The notes: generated by a model from the sequence alone, not told the origin. Counted from the first letter of the stretch, positions 33,343 through 46,179 are shown. The stretch: 64,000 nt of DNA from Lotus japonicus (GCF_012489685.1 NC_080046.1:65177984-65241983); one strand, 5' to 3'. Made by a program: numbers and translations.

Positions 33343-34386
33343 TGATATGAAATATGAATAATATCAGAAAAAAAAAACAGAGTTCAGCAATTCAAGGCTC
33401 AGTTCAGTTAAAGGTTCAAAATTTCGATACCCAAAAAGCTGAATAGATAAACAGAGGGATGTGAAGGGGAGAAGAATTCAATGGTAGAAGAAGTGAATAT
33501 TACTAGAAATCACTCACTGGTCACTGTGAAAGCAAGGGTGCGAGAAGGAGAAGCTCTTGCGAAACCTTGTTCAAGCTTCCGGCGGCGGAAAAGGAGAAGC
33601 ATGGCAGCGGAGAAGCAACTCGCGGTGGCAGAGGAGCTATGTGAGGGGCGGTGGTGGTTCACGAGCAACAGGGTCTTCTGAGTTTCGAGACTCACCAAGA
33701 GAAAGGGTATGAAAACAAAGCCTCACTAGCTGAACGGTGTCTTTCACGGTTTTGAAACAGTCACTGTTTTTATCTTTATACTTTTTTTTTTCTTGCAGAG
33801 ACAGTAAAAGGAAAATTGGAATGGTTTTTTTTACCTCTGGGATTAGGCTTTAAGATCATGTATTTAGAAAAAAATTCAGATTCTGATGCTGAGTATTATG
33901 CTTTTGCAGTGCTGGAGATTATGCTTTCTTGTCCGTTTTAGTGGTTGAAAATTGAAATGATGCACTGGCTGGCATTTGAAACCTCAGCTTATTTGTATTT
34001 CTGAACATGTATGAGATTGAGTGATATATAATTATATAAAGCAATGCTATTTAGAATGAAAATAGTAGACATAAAACACATGGTAGTTCAACAGGAAATC
34101 ACGAGATTATTATAAAAAACAATTCAAATTGTTGTACAATTGAAATATTCCACATACTGTTTGAGCACTCTCGTCAAGTGCCATCTCGTGCTATTTAGTG
34201 TTACCGAATTATATGTATTTCTAAGGCTGCAAATGTTTACATAATTTATAACAATTCATTTTGAAATATTTTCATGTGCATTTTTTTTTAAAAAAATTGT
34301 ATTAATCTATTTAGCTTCCAATTGTGATATGCAGGAGAGTTTCGTGAGAAACCTTGGCAACAAGAAAATTGAAGTTTTTGGTGGCC

Positions 34387-36269
34387 ATGAAAGGAGGAAG
34401 AAAGAATTTGAAAAGGGCCACAGAGGAAACACATGTAACCCTTCAAGATGGGCAAAGCATCACGCAAGTGGTGTCTCTTCGAGGCTCCAATCTCATTGAG
34501 GTACTGGTTTTTCAAGTTTTAACTCTTCCAAATTTTCCCTTTTCTGTATTTTATGCTGAGAAAACACCTACAAAATAATTGAGGTGAAATTTAAAAACTG
34601 TTAAAAAGAACAAATCAATGAATATTGTATGGAAGTTCGCATCTGTGGAAAGAACAGGCATATTTATTGAAAAAGTAACAAGAAAAGAAACACATTGTAG
34701 TTATTAACATAGATGATGGTTGGAAGTTCTACCCACAAACTTTGGTACTTCCTTTACTTTATGAGATTCTTAGGTTAACAACTTCTAATGGAAATTTGGG
34801 GTTTTCAGTGTTTTTACCAGCTCTGCAAGAAAGAAAATAGAACCCAAATTAGTGATTGTTTCAAAAGCCGGAAAGAAAAAAATAAAAATGGAAAAACAAA
34901 GCAAGAAGACATGTGAATCCTGTTAATATTCAAGTAATGTCACGTCAATAGTCAATTCCTTTCGTCAACAGAGAGTGTGCAGACTGATTTGCAAGACTGT
35001 GTTTATATTAGTTTCTAGGTTTCTTTATGATCATGTTAATATTTTTCGGGTAAACGCCACACCATTGTTTACTTGTGCATATAGTACTTATTTATCTTTT
35101 GATTCTTTTTGTCTTGATTTGTCTCAAGGTCATGGATGCACGTGGTGAGAAATCACTAGCTCTATTTCCTGCTAAGTTTCAGAAAAGCATGTGGATAAAA
35201 CGAGGTTTGTCCTATTTATGAATCAATTGAATGCTTACTATAGAAATTTAAAAGCTACTCAATATGTTATCGACATTATTTTTATAACAAACAATTAATT
35301 GCTTTAGTGATAATTATTTCTCAATCTTGGTGAACCAATGATTCTCTCTTATCATTGTTGATTTTCTCAAGCTCTGGACTTTAGTGAAAGCATTACTTGA
35401 CGTATGCTCAATCTTGGAAAGGATAGTGCCTCTATCTTCAAATGTTCCTAACTAGCTCTTTTTGCTCAACCCTTTACTGTGTCATTCTTAAAATAAAAAT
35501 CTAAGCTGACCATATAGGTTATACAACTATTGAAAAACCAGGGCAAGTCCACTTGGCCACCTCATTTTTGTTGAGAAGTCCGTAACCTAACCGTATACAT
35601 GGTGAACACTACTTGAAACATTAATTGCGGGCTATTTGCATAATCTGAAAATTGAACCGTGTCTTGGTTTTGAAAACCATATATATATTTGTTTTTCTTG
35701 GTCTGCCTCCACTTCATTGATCAACCAACCTTGATGCTTTCTCAATGTGCAGGGAGCTTCGTAGTAGTTGATGACGCTGGAAAGGAAAAGGCTCTGGAAT
35801 CAGGTAGCAAGGTTGCATGTCTTGTTTCTCAAGTTCTTTTCTATGAACAAGTTCGAGCACTACAGAAATCTCCAGAATGGTGTGCTCTTGTTTCCAGCGT
35901 TGATTTGTATAGCTTTATTTGCATTGCGCTCCCTTGATGAATAATCATATACTCACTATCTATATTGAACATGTTTTCTTGACGGATCACTCTCTGTTAA
36001 ACTTGTATTTTACATGGTAGCATCTAATGGCATCTTAGTATCTTACCAATATACTCATTTTTCAATCATTCTTTCCATGTAGGCCTGAAATTTTTAAATC
36101 TGAGATGGTAGATGATTCAAACGAAACAACCACCTCCCAACAAGTAAATGAGATGGACGAGAGTGATGACGATGATGATGGACTACCTCCATTGGAAGCC
36201 AATACAAACAGGATTAGGCCTCCTGAGTTCGATGAAGATACAGAATCCAATTCAGATACAGATGATTGA
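34387..36269 (+). CDS. EIF1AD-type eIF1A/S1-like RNA-binding protein
   Basis: Four coding exons: 34387-34500, 35129-35204, 35753-35879 and 36083-36269. Sum 504 nt, 167 aa, all phases consistent. The N-terminus MKGGRKNLKRATEE is basic. Residues ~15-95 form the S1-like/eIF1A OB fold (VTLQDGQSITQVVSLRGSNL, FPAKFQKSMWIKRGSFVVVD). The C-terminus (~125-167) is acidic (DESDDDDDG, FDEDTESNSDTDD). This is the layout of EIF1AD (haponin/OBELIX), a nuclear protein related to eIF1A; its plant role is not well known. An acceptor-like ATATGCAG just upstream (34334) suggests a 5'-UTR exon, possibly in 33480-33710. The 3' flank runs directly into duplicated block X at 36505. Confidence 0.9.
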
Positions 36270-36504
36270 ATAACATAATTAGGTTTTCATACTTGCATAT
36301 GGATGATTACATTCAACTTCAATCATCAATTCATGTAAAAGAATGTTCTTTTCTTATCTTCGTGTGCTGATTCTTCTGAGTATAGATGTTTCAACTTGTA
36401 ACTGAACTCAAAAAAAAGAATTGAGTTTGCATTGACATGCCAAACTATAAAACACAGACAGACCGTAAATTATTTGTTTGATTAATTGCCTTTTGAACTG
36501 CTTG

Positions 36505-36793
36505 ATTTTCTTTGGATATTATTTTGAGTTTACATGTATTCTTTATCGGAGTCAATCTTGTTCAAGCCGGAAACATTTATGATGAGTTAACTTTTCTAGC
36601 GGAATATTTTTCATCTATAATACTCAAACAATATCATGCTTAAGGAGAATCAAACATATACTACTTGAAGCAATCCCTAGTTGGTTCTCTTAGCATATTT
36701 GAGAGTGAGGTTAACTCTCTTAGAAGGATTGAAGTGTATATAACTCCATGGATGATGGCATGATGAGACTAAGAGTTTTACAGTTATCTCTGG
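36505..36793. repeat. Duplicated block X, copy 2
   Basis: Close match to 24526-24811, directly joined to block Z. Confidence 0.85.
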
Positions 36794-37400
36794 CTGATGT
36801 AGCATGAGTGATGAGAATTTGTTATCTCACATAGGCTCTGTTTTAAAGTTAACTTAGGGTGAGTTTGTTGGGCCAGGATTGTTTTCAACATAGGGGATGT
36901 TTATATGATCTAGAATGCATGTGTTACTTTTATAGATGAGTGATGTTGGAAAGTGTTCTCTTCAAGGAAATTCCTTAGTGAAAATTTAAATTCATAGATG
37001 TGGAAGTGTATTGTGGGATATCCAATGATCAGTCTGGTTGGTTTTCATCCAATGATCAGTCTGAGTATGCTTTCGTGGTTTTTGCCTTTTTGGTAAAACA
37101 TTGTGGATGCAATGCACTTGTACGTTTTGGGATTTTGACTTATTTCTAACTATTGACTTATCCTGTGCTTTTATCTAAGGTTGAGTCGTGCATTGTTTTG
37201 AGTTAATTTAAAGGTTTGTTGTGTGTTAATACCTCTTAATTGGTTTACTCATGGTAATACATGTTTGAAGTTTGAGTTTTGCCCCTGATTTTGTCACATC
37301 CTGCATTACTGAATATTTTTGTATGTTGATGTTGGCATAATTTGACATGCTCGATGACATGTATCTGATCTTCAATTCATTTCTCCTCAAGCATTATCAT
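36747..37400. repeat. Duplicated block Z, copy 2
   Basis: Collinear with the RPL26 3' flank 22492-22990 but with ~150 bp of extra sequence near 37010-37150. No RPL26 coding sequence precedes it. Confidence 0.7.
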
Positions 37401-38903
37401 ATATTCTCTCCGTTTCTAAATAACTGTCAACTTAGAGATAAATTTTTTGTTTAATAATAACTGTCCACTTATAATTTCAATGAAGCATTAATGAGTGTTT
37501 TTCTATATAATGCCCCTATAAGTAAAATAAATGATGAGAGATAATAATGCATTTTAAAGGGTAAAATTGAAAAATATATATAATGTTTTAAAAAGTTAAC
37601 AAAACTTATTGCATTTTTAATATGTGTGCATCTTCACTAAATGTATTGTTATATTGTAACGATGGAGTATTATGGTTTTCAGTTGTTGATATGGTAGCCT
37701 TAATGGAATTGATGAGCAGCCTAATTGCGATTCTTGTTTGAGTACATTTAATTCAACACATCTATCTAAAACTGCTAAATAGTTCTGCCCATTTGATGAG
37801 CACACATCAGAGAAGCGAAAGAGAGAGAACCAGAGCGCTAACACTGTAATGATCAATCATTTGTAGCGTTGGTACTCCATATGTAATGGCTCGTAGCTTG
37901 CTCAGAAGTTGATTTTGAGTGTGGAATTGATTGTGAAGGACACACGTTGTGAGCTTTTCTATTAGCGTTTGGCTTTTCAAAATTGATTTTGAGGCTCTCT
38001 TTCGAATAAGATGAGCACTTAATAAAATTGGATGGTGTGTTTGGTTTTTGTGTCAGTAACAAAACACCCCCATTTTAATACGACAATTATATGCACGACA
38101 ATTATATGTAGTGCACGATATCAAGAAACAAATGATTAGGATCAATAAAAATACAATAAAGTAAATAGAAACTTAGTTATATAATTCATCAGAAAAATGT
38201 TGAAAAAGCCTGGTGGTGCTTTTGGAATTTGGACGACCATTTGTCATGCAAGTTTGTGCCCAAAATTTGTATCCGTTTGCGCGCCAATAGACGGATACAC
38301 GTTGGGAGTCATAGGGGCATTTGCCCCCACTTAATTTTGATAAATTGGTCTAGTAACATACTACATTTTTTTATGGGTTGTCAATTTAGTCTAGCTTCTC
38401 TTTGCCCCCACTGTCTCACACATGCATTTTTATAAAATGAATCATCGTTTATCATTTTAATTAATTAATTACTTTCATATAAATACGCTCTAAAATATTT
38501 GAGTTGTGATTTTTTTATCTTCTTTCTCGAATTGAATTGCAATTTTGAACATTGACTTAGAAGATGTTAATTATAGTAATAAAGAAGTACATAACATTGG
38601 CTAATAGTTAAAGTAGACAGAAAAGAAAAAGAGAAAATCAATGTGAGAAATAACTTCAGCTCTTCACCACCAAAAACTCTAGAAAACATATCCTATTAGA
38701 AAAATTTGTCGAACATCTATCCATGAGGTAACTAGATGTTTTTCTTCAAATGTTTGAAAATGACAACCTTCAGCAAAATAAAATAAAAACATGCAAGATT
38801 TTAGATAAACACCTAGGTGCAAAGGCCAAACAAACCTCAATCAAGTGCTATCTCTCTAAACAAGAGTTTGTCGTTAAACCTCACCAATGGATCATATAAA
38901 GTA
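37401..38903. other. Intergenic, transposon remnants
   Basis: A Stowaway-type left end (TCTCCGTTTCTAAATAACTG) lies at ~37400. A stretch at 38250-38430 with GGGGCATTTGCCCCC and CAGACGGATACACG looks like transposon debris. No gene seen. Confidence 0.4.
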
Positions 38904-39387
38904 CTCTACCCGTTCTTAATTTTTTGTTGTTTTAACTTTTGGGCTAAATTTTAAATTTTTTGTTGTTTTATAAAACTAATTTATTTTTTCTCAATTTATT
39001 CCATGTATATCTTCATTTAATATTATATCTCTTACATATCACCTCTTATTTTTACCAATCAAAATCATAACAAATTTCTTAACAAATAATTATTATTCTC
39101 TCTCTTTAGTCTTCACTTTAACTCAACATTGTCTCTGAAGGTTAGCTCAAGTGGTAAGAGTTAGGGGACATAAGAGTTAGAGAGGAGAAGGTCTAGAATT
39201 TGAATCCTGTCAGGGAAATTTGAAGGGATTTTTTAACTTACTAACAACTAACCACTAACATTTGTCTATAAAAAAAAACTCTAACTCAACATTAAATAGG
39301 GGTGTTCATGTCAACAAATATATCAATGATTGCACTCTTAAACAATATGCATATCCTTAAACAACAAAAGATTAGGAACGGAGGAAG
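38904..39387. mobile_element. Stowaway-like MITE with a SINE inside
   Basis: Ends CTCTACCCGTTCTTAAT and (inverse) CTTCCTCCGTTCCTAAT, bordered by TA (38902-38903, 39388-39389). TTTGTTGTTTAA-like inner repeats mirror TTAAACAACAAAAG. The SINE at 39131-39281 accounts for ~165 bp of the length. Confidence 0.8.
39131..39281 (+). mobile_element. tRNA-derived SINE nested in a Stowaway MITE
   Basis: 151 bp. A-box-like GGTTAGCTCAAGTGGTAAGA, B-box-like TTTGAATCCTGTC and an oligo(A) end. A perfect 12-bp duplication TAACTCAACATT flanks it (39119-39130 and 39282-39293). Confidence 0.88.
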
Positions 39388-39580
39388 TAGTTTCATGTTT
39401 ATATTAACCTTTACGGTGCGCATAATAAAATATGTTGTGGCCCAGCAGCAACCTTTAAAGTAGGTACGATATACTCCCTCCGTTCTTAATTATGAAGCCT
39501 AGTTTTACATTTTTTATGTACCTAAATATAAGACCTTATACAATAATCTAACAAAAAATATTGTATTATTCTATATATAT

Positions 39581-40672
39581 CCCTTACATTAATTGTGGTT
39601 TTCAATTCCAAAATTTTAATTACCACCTACAATTAATTACTACTAATTCGACTAACTATGACTTTTAGTATATCAATTGTGAGTGAGAAAATGACAAAGA
39701 GTAAATATTGAAGAATTATTTTTTAAATATCAATATATTTATTAGACTCATTTAGTCTTTTTAATAAACGCAATTCTATAATTTTCGCAGCATCATCATC
39801 ATTAGCTTCATCCTCTTTTGCCTCATCTTTTGCGTCACCATCCTCCTCTTCAGAGCTATAAATTTTTACCGGTGTGGATGGCATATCCTCGACAGTACCG
39901 TAATCATGCGCTTCCACATCCTTCACAATCAAAACTACACAAGAAGTGCTACCAACATTACAAAATTGACTATTGTGTTGTTATTGCTTACTGTTGTTGT
40001 TGTTGTTGCATGTGACTGCTGCTGCTGTTAATAAATCGTTCTAGCCTGCTGTTGCTGCTGATTTACGTGGGCTATGATGCAAATTGTAGTAGATTTTGTG
40101 ATGTAAAGGGTCATGCTTTGAGCTAGTGCTAATTTTTTATTTCAAGGATTGTAGTGCTTATTTGTATTAGTGCAGAATGAATATCCCATGATTGTGATAC
40201 TCTTTTTTCTTGCTTGGTTTTTATCTCATTGGATTTTTCCAAGTAAGGTTTTAATGAGGCTCCTTCTTGAGATTTCGACTATGTCATTCTGTGGGTTGGT
40301 GGTGGGTTTTAGCACAGCTCAGGTTTCTTTGTTGCTTTTGTTTCTGTCATTTCAGATTGTACTTGCCTCATGCCTACAGTGTTTTTGGCTCAAGTTTTTT
40401 ATAATAATAAACGTTCAATTTTCAAAAAAAAGAAAAATGCAATCTTTTGTATTATTAAGTCTTATAATTAGAAACTGATGAACTTTCAAAAAAAAGGAGC
40501 AGATGAAATATTAAGAGTATCTACATATCATACTCACTAAAATATCTACAGTTCATTTTCTACAATTTCTTATAATGTCACATCATTTACACCATTTTAC
40601 TAACTTTTTACTCCAACCCAACTCTTAAAAGTTTCTATAGTGGATTCAACCATCAACATCACATTTGTATAT
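39581..40672. repeat. Duplicated block Y, copy 2
   Basis: Matches 24850-25500. It lacks the MULE MITE of copy 1 and carries a ~650-bp insert instead (39783-40436). Confidence 0.85.
39783..40436 (+). mobile_element. Retroposed insert (probable LINE 3' end) in block Y
   Basis: Absent from the paralogous block. Bounded by similar AACGCAATTCT / AATGCAATCTT words and ending in AATAATAATAAACG...TTTTCAAAAAAAAGAAAAA, so it entered by reverse transcription. It holds TTG/CTG microsatellites (39990-40060). The antisense strand has an acidic frame (SSEEEDGDAKDEAKEDEAND) that I do not regard as a gene. Confidence 0.6.
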
Positions 40673-41025
40673 TTTACTCTATTTTAATAAATTATTTTTG
40701 CAACTTAAATTTAAATAATAAAAAATGAATTATTGAAAAATTGAATTAATAATAATTTTGAATTTTGAAAAATTAAAATACAATCTAATTGTTATTATTC
40801 TCACATCTGAAACGTTCCCAAATATCCTATTTATAGTTTCAAATGTTTGGAAATGTTGGAATATAAATTTTTTAGTTACCGTTACAAGTTTTATTATTGT
40901 TATACCGTTAAACTCTTGTTATCATGCAAACTCTTTGTCATGTTGGAATTAAATATGTACTCTAACGGTTATAGATACCTATATGAGTATATATGTAACA
41001 TTAGATACTATCATTGGAGATGCTC
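40515..41025. mobile_element. Tourist-like MITE C
   Basis: 511 bp, the longest member of the A-D family, ends GAGTATCTACATATC and (inverse) GAGCATCTCCAATG, flanked by TAA (40512-40514 and 41026-41028). Confidence 0.75.
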
Positions 41026-41028
41026 TAA

Positions 41029-44020
41029 CCTCGACGCAACAACTCATACTCACACCAATTTTGTCCAATTGTTTCATCTTTTACTACTTAGCTGAATCTT
41101 AATTTGACCGGAACTTTTTTTTTTGTAACACTTTGACCCGAACTTACCCACATGTAATTAGTGTTGATGAAAACTTTTCTTTAAACATCTTGATAATTAA
41201 TCTTTATGGAAATTAATACCACCCAAACTTGTGAAAATAATTATAAAAATGTTGTTTAGAGGTAAACAAATATATCAAGAATTCCAAAATTCAAAAAAAT
41301 AATAAGTAAATTCTCAAACTTACAATAAATTTCCAATATTTGTGTATAAAAGATAGTTAACCTTTATTTTTTTGGTAAATATGTGTGGGCTAATAAAAAA
41401 AGTATTTCACTCTATGTATTAAAATTTTATTTTGGCCCTTCAATCTTTTCCCCTTCAAGCTCCGTCATTGCTCTATCACACAGCCGGAAAACTACCACCT
41501 CCTTCATCTTGAGCTAGGCACAACAGCAGGCAAAATATCAAAGCCAGTGAACAGTGTTCTCCTAGTAAAAGTTCCTAATACATGAGCAGGAGCATTTCAA
41601 AACAGAAATCAGAGTTGTGCAAAGAGAACATCACAACGTAATTACAAGTAATTAGACATCTAACTACACACAAAATAAAAATAGTAAACAAAATATATGA
41701 CCCAGACCCATAAGAATTAAAAGGAAACAGAGAACAAGATATTTGCTATTTGAAGCTATCCTTGAAATACATATTACCCCAAGCAGTTGCTTGCCACGGA
41801 TCCACCTTGAAATACATATCTGTAGACTGTAAATATTATAGTGTTCCCACATATTTTTTATTTTTTTTATAAAATGGCTTTTTAAATGTTTATGAAAAAA
41901 TTGATAGATATAAAATTTTAGCATGAGAGGAAACATGAAATTATCATTATCAAGTAGTTATTCAATAATGATATATTCACACCTCATTTTTTATACATCT
42001 CATTTTTATTTATTTTTATTTTTATTTATCTCATCTTATCATCTATCACATCTCATACTTTCTCTCTTATTTTTTTTTTTTCATTTTATCTCTCTTCTCA
42101 TTTCACTTTTTTTCTCCTTATAGAAGACCGTGAAAACAAACATTATTCTTATTGTGTTTCAATAGTACCCAATAGGATAACTGGCTAAGTCATGAGCTGG
42201 ATTTTAGTTTACATGTATATTATGTATTCATGTATGGATGATCCTCCTCCTCATCATTGTAGAGATGATAATTTCATTCGTGAGTTCGATTTTTTTTTTC
42301 TTTACCCCTTTCACACGCTTTTTGAAAAAGAAAATCATGTTTTGACAACAACAAAAAATCACATGAATATAATATTACCTCATAAAATTTATAGATCCGT
42401 CGCTTAATTGCATGAAGCTTGAGATGTTCTCGCTCATTCCCAAATCTTTGAAGTTCACACTTTTCCCGTGGGAACTTAGACACTGAGAAGTCATCAAGTT
42501 GTAAAGCTTCCTAATCCAATTTATGTGCTTTGAAGCAATCTGGTCTCCATCTCGCCAAAAGAGATAAATAGTTCTGGATTTAGTAAAGTTCTTCATTTCC
42601 GCGAGGGAAGTGGATATTAGATTTTACTCGTCAAAACATCTTGTTCACAGAGTTAGCTTGCTAGCGTAGCCGATGTCCTACGGACTACTATACGGTGACA
42701 AAAGTTATATTCTCTTTATACTGTTTTTAACTTAAATCTTTATAATTCACTTAAGTAGATATTAGTTCGTTATTCATAGAGATTGTGTGAACGATGTTTC
42801 CATTCCAATACTAAAAGTTTGATCTCATCGGATGTTTGATAAATTTATTTTTGTGATTTTCAATACATAAATAGAAGAAAGCAGTAAAAGAAGACTTACA
42901 GCGGTAACAAAGAAAAAAACGTATTTAGAAATGTGATCACCTATCCTCTGATTATTTTCAACTCAAATATTTTTTTTTTAAAAGTTCATTTCACTTATAA
43001 TACCAAGAGTTTTCCACTTAACTACTATTCATAACATTGGTGAATCTATCAATTGAAATTTCTATACGTAAACCCTTACAATATAGAAAGCCCAAAAGGA
43101 AAAATACATCTCGAATTTCCCCTTTAAATACATTCTCATTGACCGATCTATTTCCGAGAGGTTTTAAGTAAGGACAAAGAATTTAAGTGATAATGTAGGG
43201 CGGAAAAAAGGACCCCATTTAATATCCATAATTAATTGAAACGGTTGAGGGTCCTTGCATGGATATTTAGGTCGTATAACTCCTCAAGGGGAAGCCTTAC
43301 ACTTCTTGTCTTGAGATTCGCTAAGGGGAAAAAAAGTGGACAGTCAAGAAGAATATGCGTTTGAGATCCCTTCAGCCGATGAATTGAAAAGAGAAAGTAG
43401 TGCAAGTGGCAATATTCATATAGTGATGCAACGATCAATTGTGTGATCAATGTCATTTAGAAGGCTATATATAAAGGATGGACGACTGAAAATGGTAGAT
43501 AAGTCAAAGCACAAACTTAAAAATTGATATAGATCCGTTTTCAACTATTGTTTCAAACATGATGGTCTTTGAAGGAAAAGTTTGATTTGTTAAGAAGTGG
43601 GTTAAAAAGGAATGAGTTTGATCTCAAGTTTGGAGACCGACAAAAAGAACATCTCCAATCAGGCTAGTGTGTCCTACTATTAAGGCAATTTTTTTAACTA
43701 TAAGGCTACCCGGAATTAACCGGTTTCAAATATGGCTAGGTTGGGTAAGTTCATTACGCATGTGATTAAAGGTAAGGAAATTAGGGGTAAATGTTGATTA
43801 ATCTAGCCATGATTGACTGAGTTAAGTTGTAGGAGTAGTTAGAATCACATGAATAGGATGAAATGATTTTGGTAGGCTTAAAACAAAAGTACAAGGTGCT
43901 AAGCTTGTGCATAGTAAACGCATCCCAAATGATTTTGTGTAGTCTTTGTGGCCATTTGGGCTTCAGAATAATTCTTTTGGGCTTGGAATTCTAATCAACA
44001 TGGGACCCATTGTTGAAAGA
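41029..44020. other. Intergenic, no gene recognised
   Basis: AT-rich. A minus-strand open stretch at 42375-42596 (IYLFWRDGDQIASKHINWIR) and another at 43232-43456 look like decayed coding sequence, possibly of a retroelement, but neither could be assigned. Poly-pyrimidine DNA fills 41990-42120. Confidence 0.4.
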
Positions 44021-44028
44021 CTTCTTTG

Positions 44029-45308
44029 CAGTGTTATAAAACTCGGCTCGAACCGGCCGGTTCGACCGGTTGAACCGGGAACCGGACCCTAGACCGGTTC
44101 AAGCCGAGCATTGGATCGGCCATGCAAGCCGCCCGGTGTGAACCGGTCAACTCGGCCGGTTTTTATGATTAAACCGGAGACTCGGCCGGTCTCGGTTGAA
44201 CCGGCCTTTTTTTTTAACAAAGCACCTTTTTTTTTCTTAGAACGGGCCTGTATTTTTTTTTACCTTTTTTGTTCTTAGAACGGGCCTTTTTTTTCCCTGT
44301 ATTAACGGGCCTTTTTTTTCCCCTGTATTTTTTTTTGAACAGAGCCCTTTTTTTTCTTAGCATTTATTAGTTGCGAAAAAAATTTGAAAAAGAGTCTAGC
44401 TTGGATTCGAACCCATTCCCTCAAGATTCAATGCTGTGAACCTTACCACTAGGCTAGACAAGTGTTTTGATATAATGGTTACAATTAATTATATTTATAT
44501 AAACAAAAATAATACTATACAAATCTTTAACAAGTAAACATCAGTTTTTTTTTTTGAACGAAATTAGTGTTACACAAAATAACTAAAACACAACCCAACC
44601 ATTATAATAATTACTTATATATATATTTAAGTAATTTAACAATAACTATTTCTTAACGTTATTTAACAATTGTTTCAAAAACGTTATTTAACAATAAGTT
44701 AAAATAATTATTTGTGTGTTTTTATTATGAAGTTATTAATTAATGTTAGTTAGTATTATTAATTCTTTTAATTTTTTAATATAGAATGAGTCAAGTTGTT
44801 CTATATAATTTCTTTGCAAAGTCTTCTTGTCGTTTCTTTGAGGACAAATTAAAGAATATGAATAACAAGCTTTGGTGTTGTAAAAAATTGAAAAATTGAT
44901 AATCCTTTTAGCTAGCATGAATCAGAAACTGGATTATATACAAGTTGTTTCATGTGTATATATCATTTGTTAGCTTATGATGTACAAGATCTTAGTTGTT
45001 GATTCTGTTTTAAACTTGTTTATACGCTTTTTGTTGTGATTAAAGCGTAAAATCGATGTTGTTTGATGATGTTTAAAACTTATTTTAGTTATTTGTGAGT
45101 TGTGACATTTTGTTGTGGTAAAAAATTCCTTATTGCTTTTGTGTGTATGGTATTTTGTGACATTTTATTATGGTATTATGAATTTTTTTTAATTTTTTTA
45201 GTATCGACCGAGTTAAACGGTTCAACCAGTGACCCAGTGGTTGAACCATTGACTCATTGACCCAGTACCTCGACCGAGTCGATCACCGGTCCGAGTCTGA
45301 TAACACTG
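44029..45308. mobile_element. Non-autonomous hAT element, 1.28 kb
   Basis: Terminal inverted repeat CAGTGTTATAAAACTCGG / inverse CAGTGTTATCAGACTCGG. A perfect 8-bp duplication CTTCTTTG lies at 44021-44028 and 45309-45316. Ends carry many CCGGTT / AACCGG and ACCGGTC motifs (subterminal repeats). The interior is AT-rich without transposase, has several ACGGGCC(T)n repeats at 44240-44350, and includes a tRNA-like sequence. Confidence 0.92.
44394..44459 (-). other. tRNA-like sequence inside the hAT element
   Basis: The minus strand reads GTCTAGC at one end and GCTAGAC at the other, a perfect 7-bp acceptor-like stem. Between are an A-box-like TAGCCTAGTGGTAAGG and a consensus B box GGTTCGAATCC. 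At 66 nt it is short for a tRNA, the T stem is imperfect and no clear anticodon arm forms, so it is a tRNA relic or Pol III promoter rather than a working tRNA. Confidence 0.6.
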
Positions 45309-45380
45309 CTTCTTTGTCCTTAAAAAATCCTAGATCTAGAGGACAAGCTTCATCTCGTAAACACAAAGCCAGCTTTAAAC

Positions 45381-45935
45381 GGTGTGTTTGGAACGAAGGA
45401 AAGATTACATGAAGGAAAGAAAACTTGTAAATATATTATCTTTCCATTGTTTGAAATGGTTGAAAAGGGAGGGGAAGAGAAAACTGACGTCGTGGGCCCC
45501 ACTGCAGTTTTCCTTCCAAAATGAGAAGAAAACGGTGGAAAGAGAACAATTTCATCACTATGACAATTTTATCCTTCATTATTATGTCTCTCATGAAACA
45601 GTAAAATTATTATATAATATTGTAGAAATTAAAAGCAATGATGGCCATGAATATTAAATATAATTATGTTAACTTCCGTCAAAATAATTAAAATTTTCGT
45701 TCTACAAAAATTTTAAAAAATAAATTTTAATTAAAAGAGTCAATTATTACATCTCATTTTTAGTTGAGGATGTTTGTGTCATTTCAAAAGCTTACATCTT
45801 TCTTTCCTCTCACTTTTCCTTCCACTTTTTATAAAACCAAACAACCTAAAAATCATCTTATTTTTCATTCTCTTTCTTTCTTTCCTTTTCCTTTCTTTTC
45901 TTTTCCTTTCTTTCCTTCCCAATACCAAACAAACC
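45381..45935. mobile_element. Candidate MITE with GGTGTGTTTGG ends
   Basis: Left GGTGTGTTTGGAACGAAGGA and inverse right end GGTTTGTTTGGTATTGGGAA, followed on each side by GGAAAG. Target duplication unclear. Confidence 0.55.
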
Positions 45936-46179
45936 AAGTAAGTGGGAGGCTCGAGAGGGAAGGGTAAATTTAATTAATCTGGTGGGAAAGAGCGTTCACG
46001 TGGGTTACATTGGGAGCCTCACCAGACTTGACAGCTTTGATTAGAATCCAAGGCCAATGGTATAAAAAAAAATATAAAACTTTCAAACGCGACCTTCTCT
46101 CTCATTAAAAATATAAAACTTTCTCTTCCACAGCCACAGGAAACCTGACTTCATTTTCTCTTCTCAGATCAAAATTATA

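Noticed and set aside
39723..39932. Acidic frame (SSEEEDGDAKDEAKEDEAND) on the minus strand
   Set aside because: It lies antisense in a retroposed insert absent from the paralogous block; the acidic run reflects a CAT/TCC repeat.
42375..43456. Possible retroelement or gene on the minus strand
   Set aside because: Short open stretches without recognisable motifs, joined by stops; not enough to call a feature.
44394..44459. Functional tRNA gene
   Set aside because: The Pol III boxes and acceptor-like stem are good, but the sequence is short, the T stem is mismatched and no anticodon arm can be drawn.
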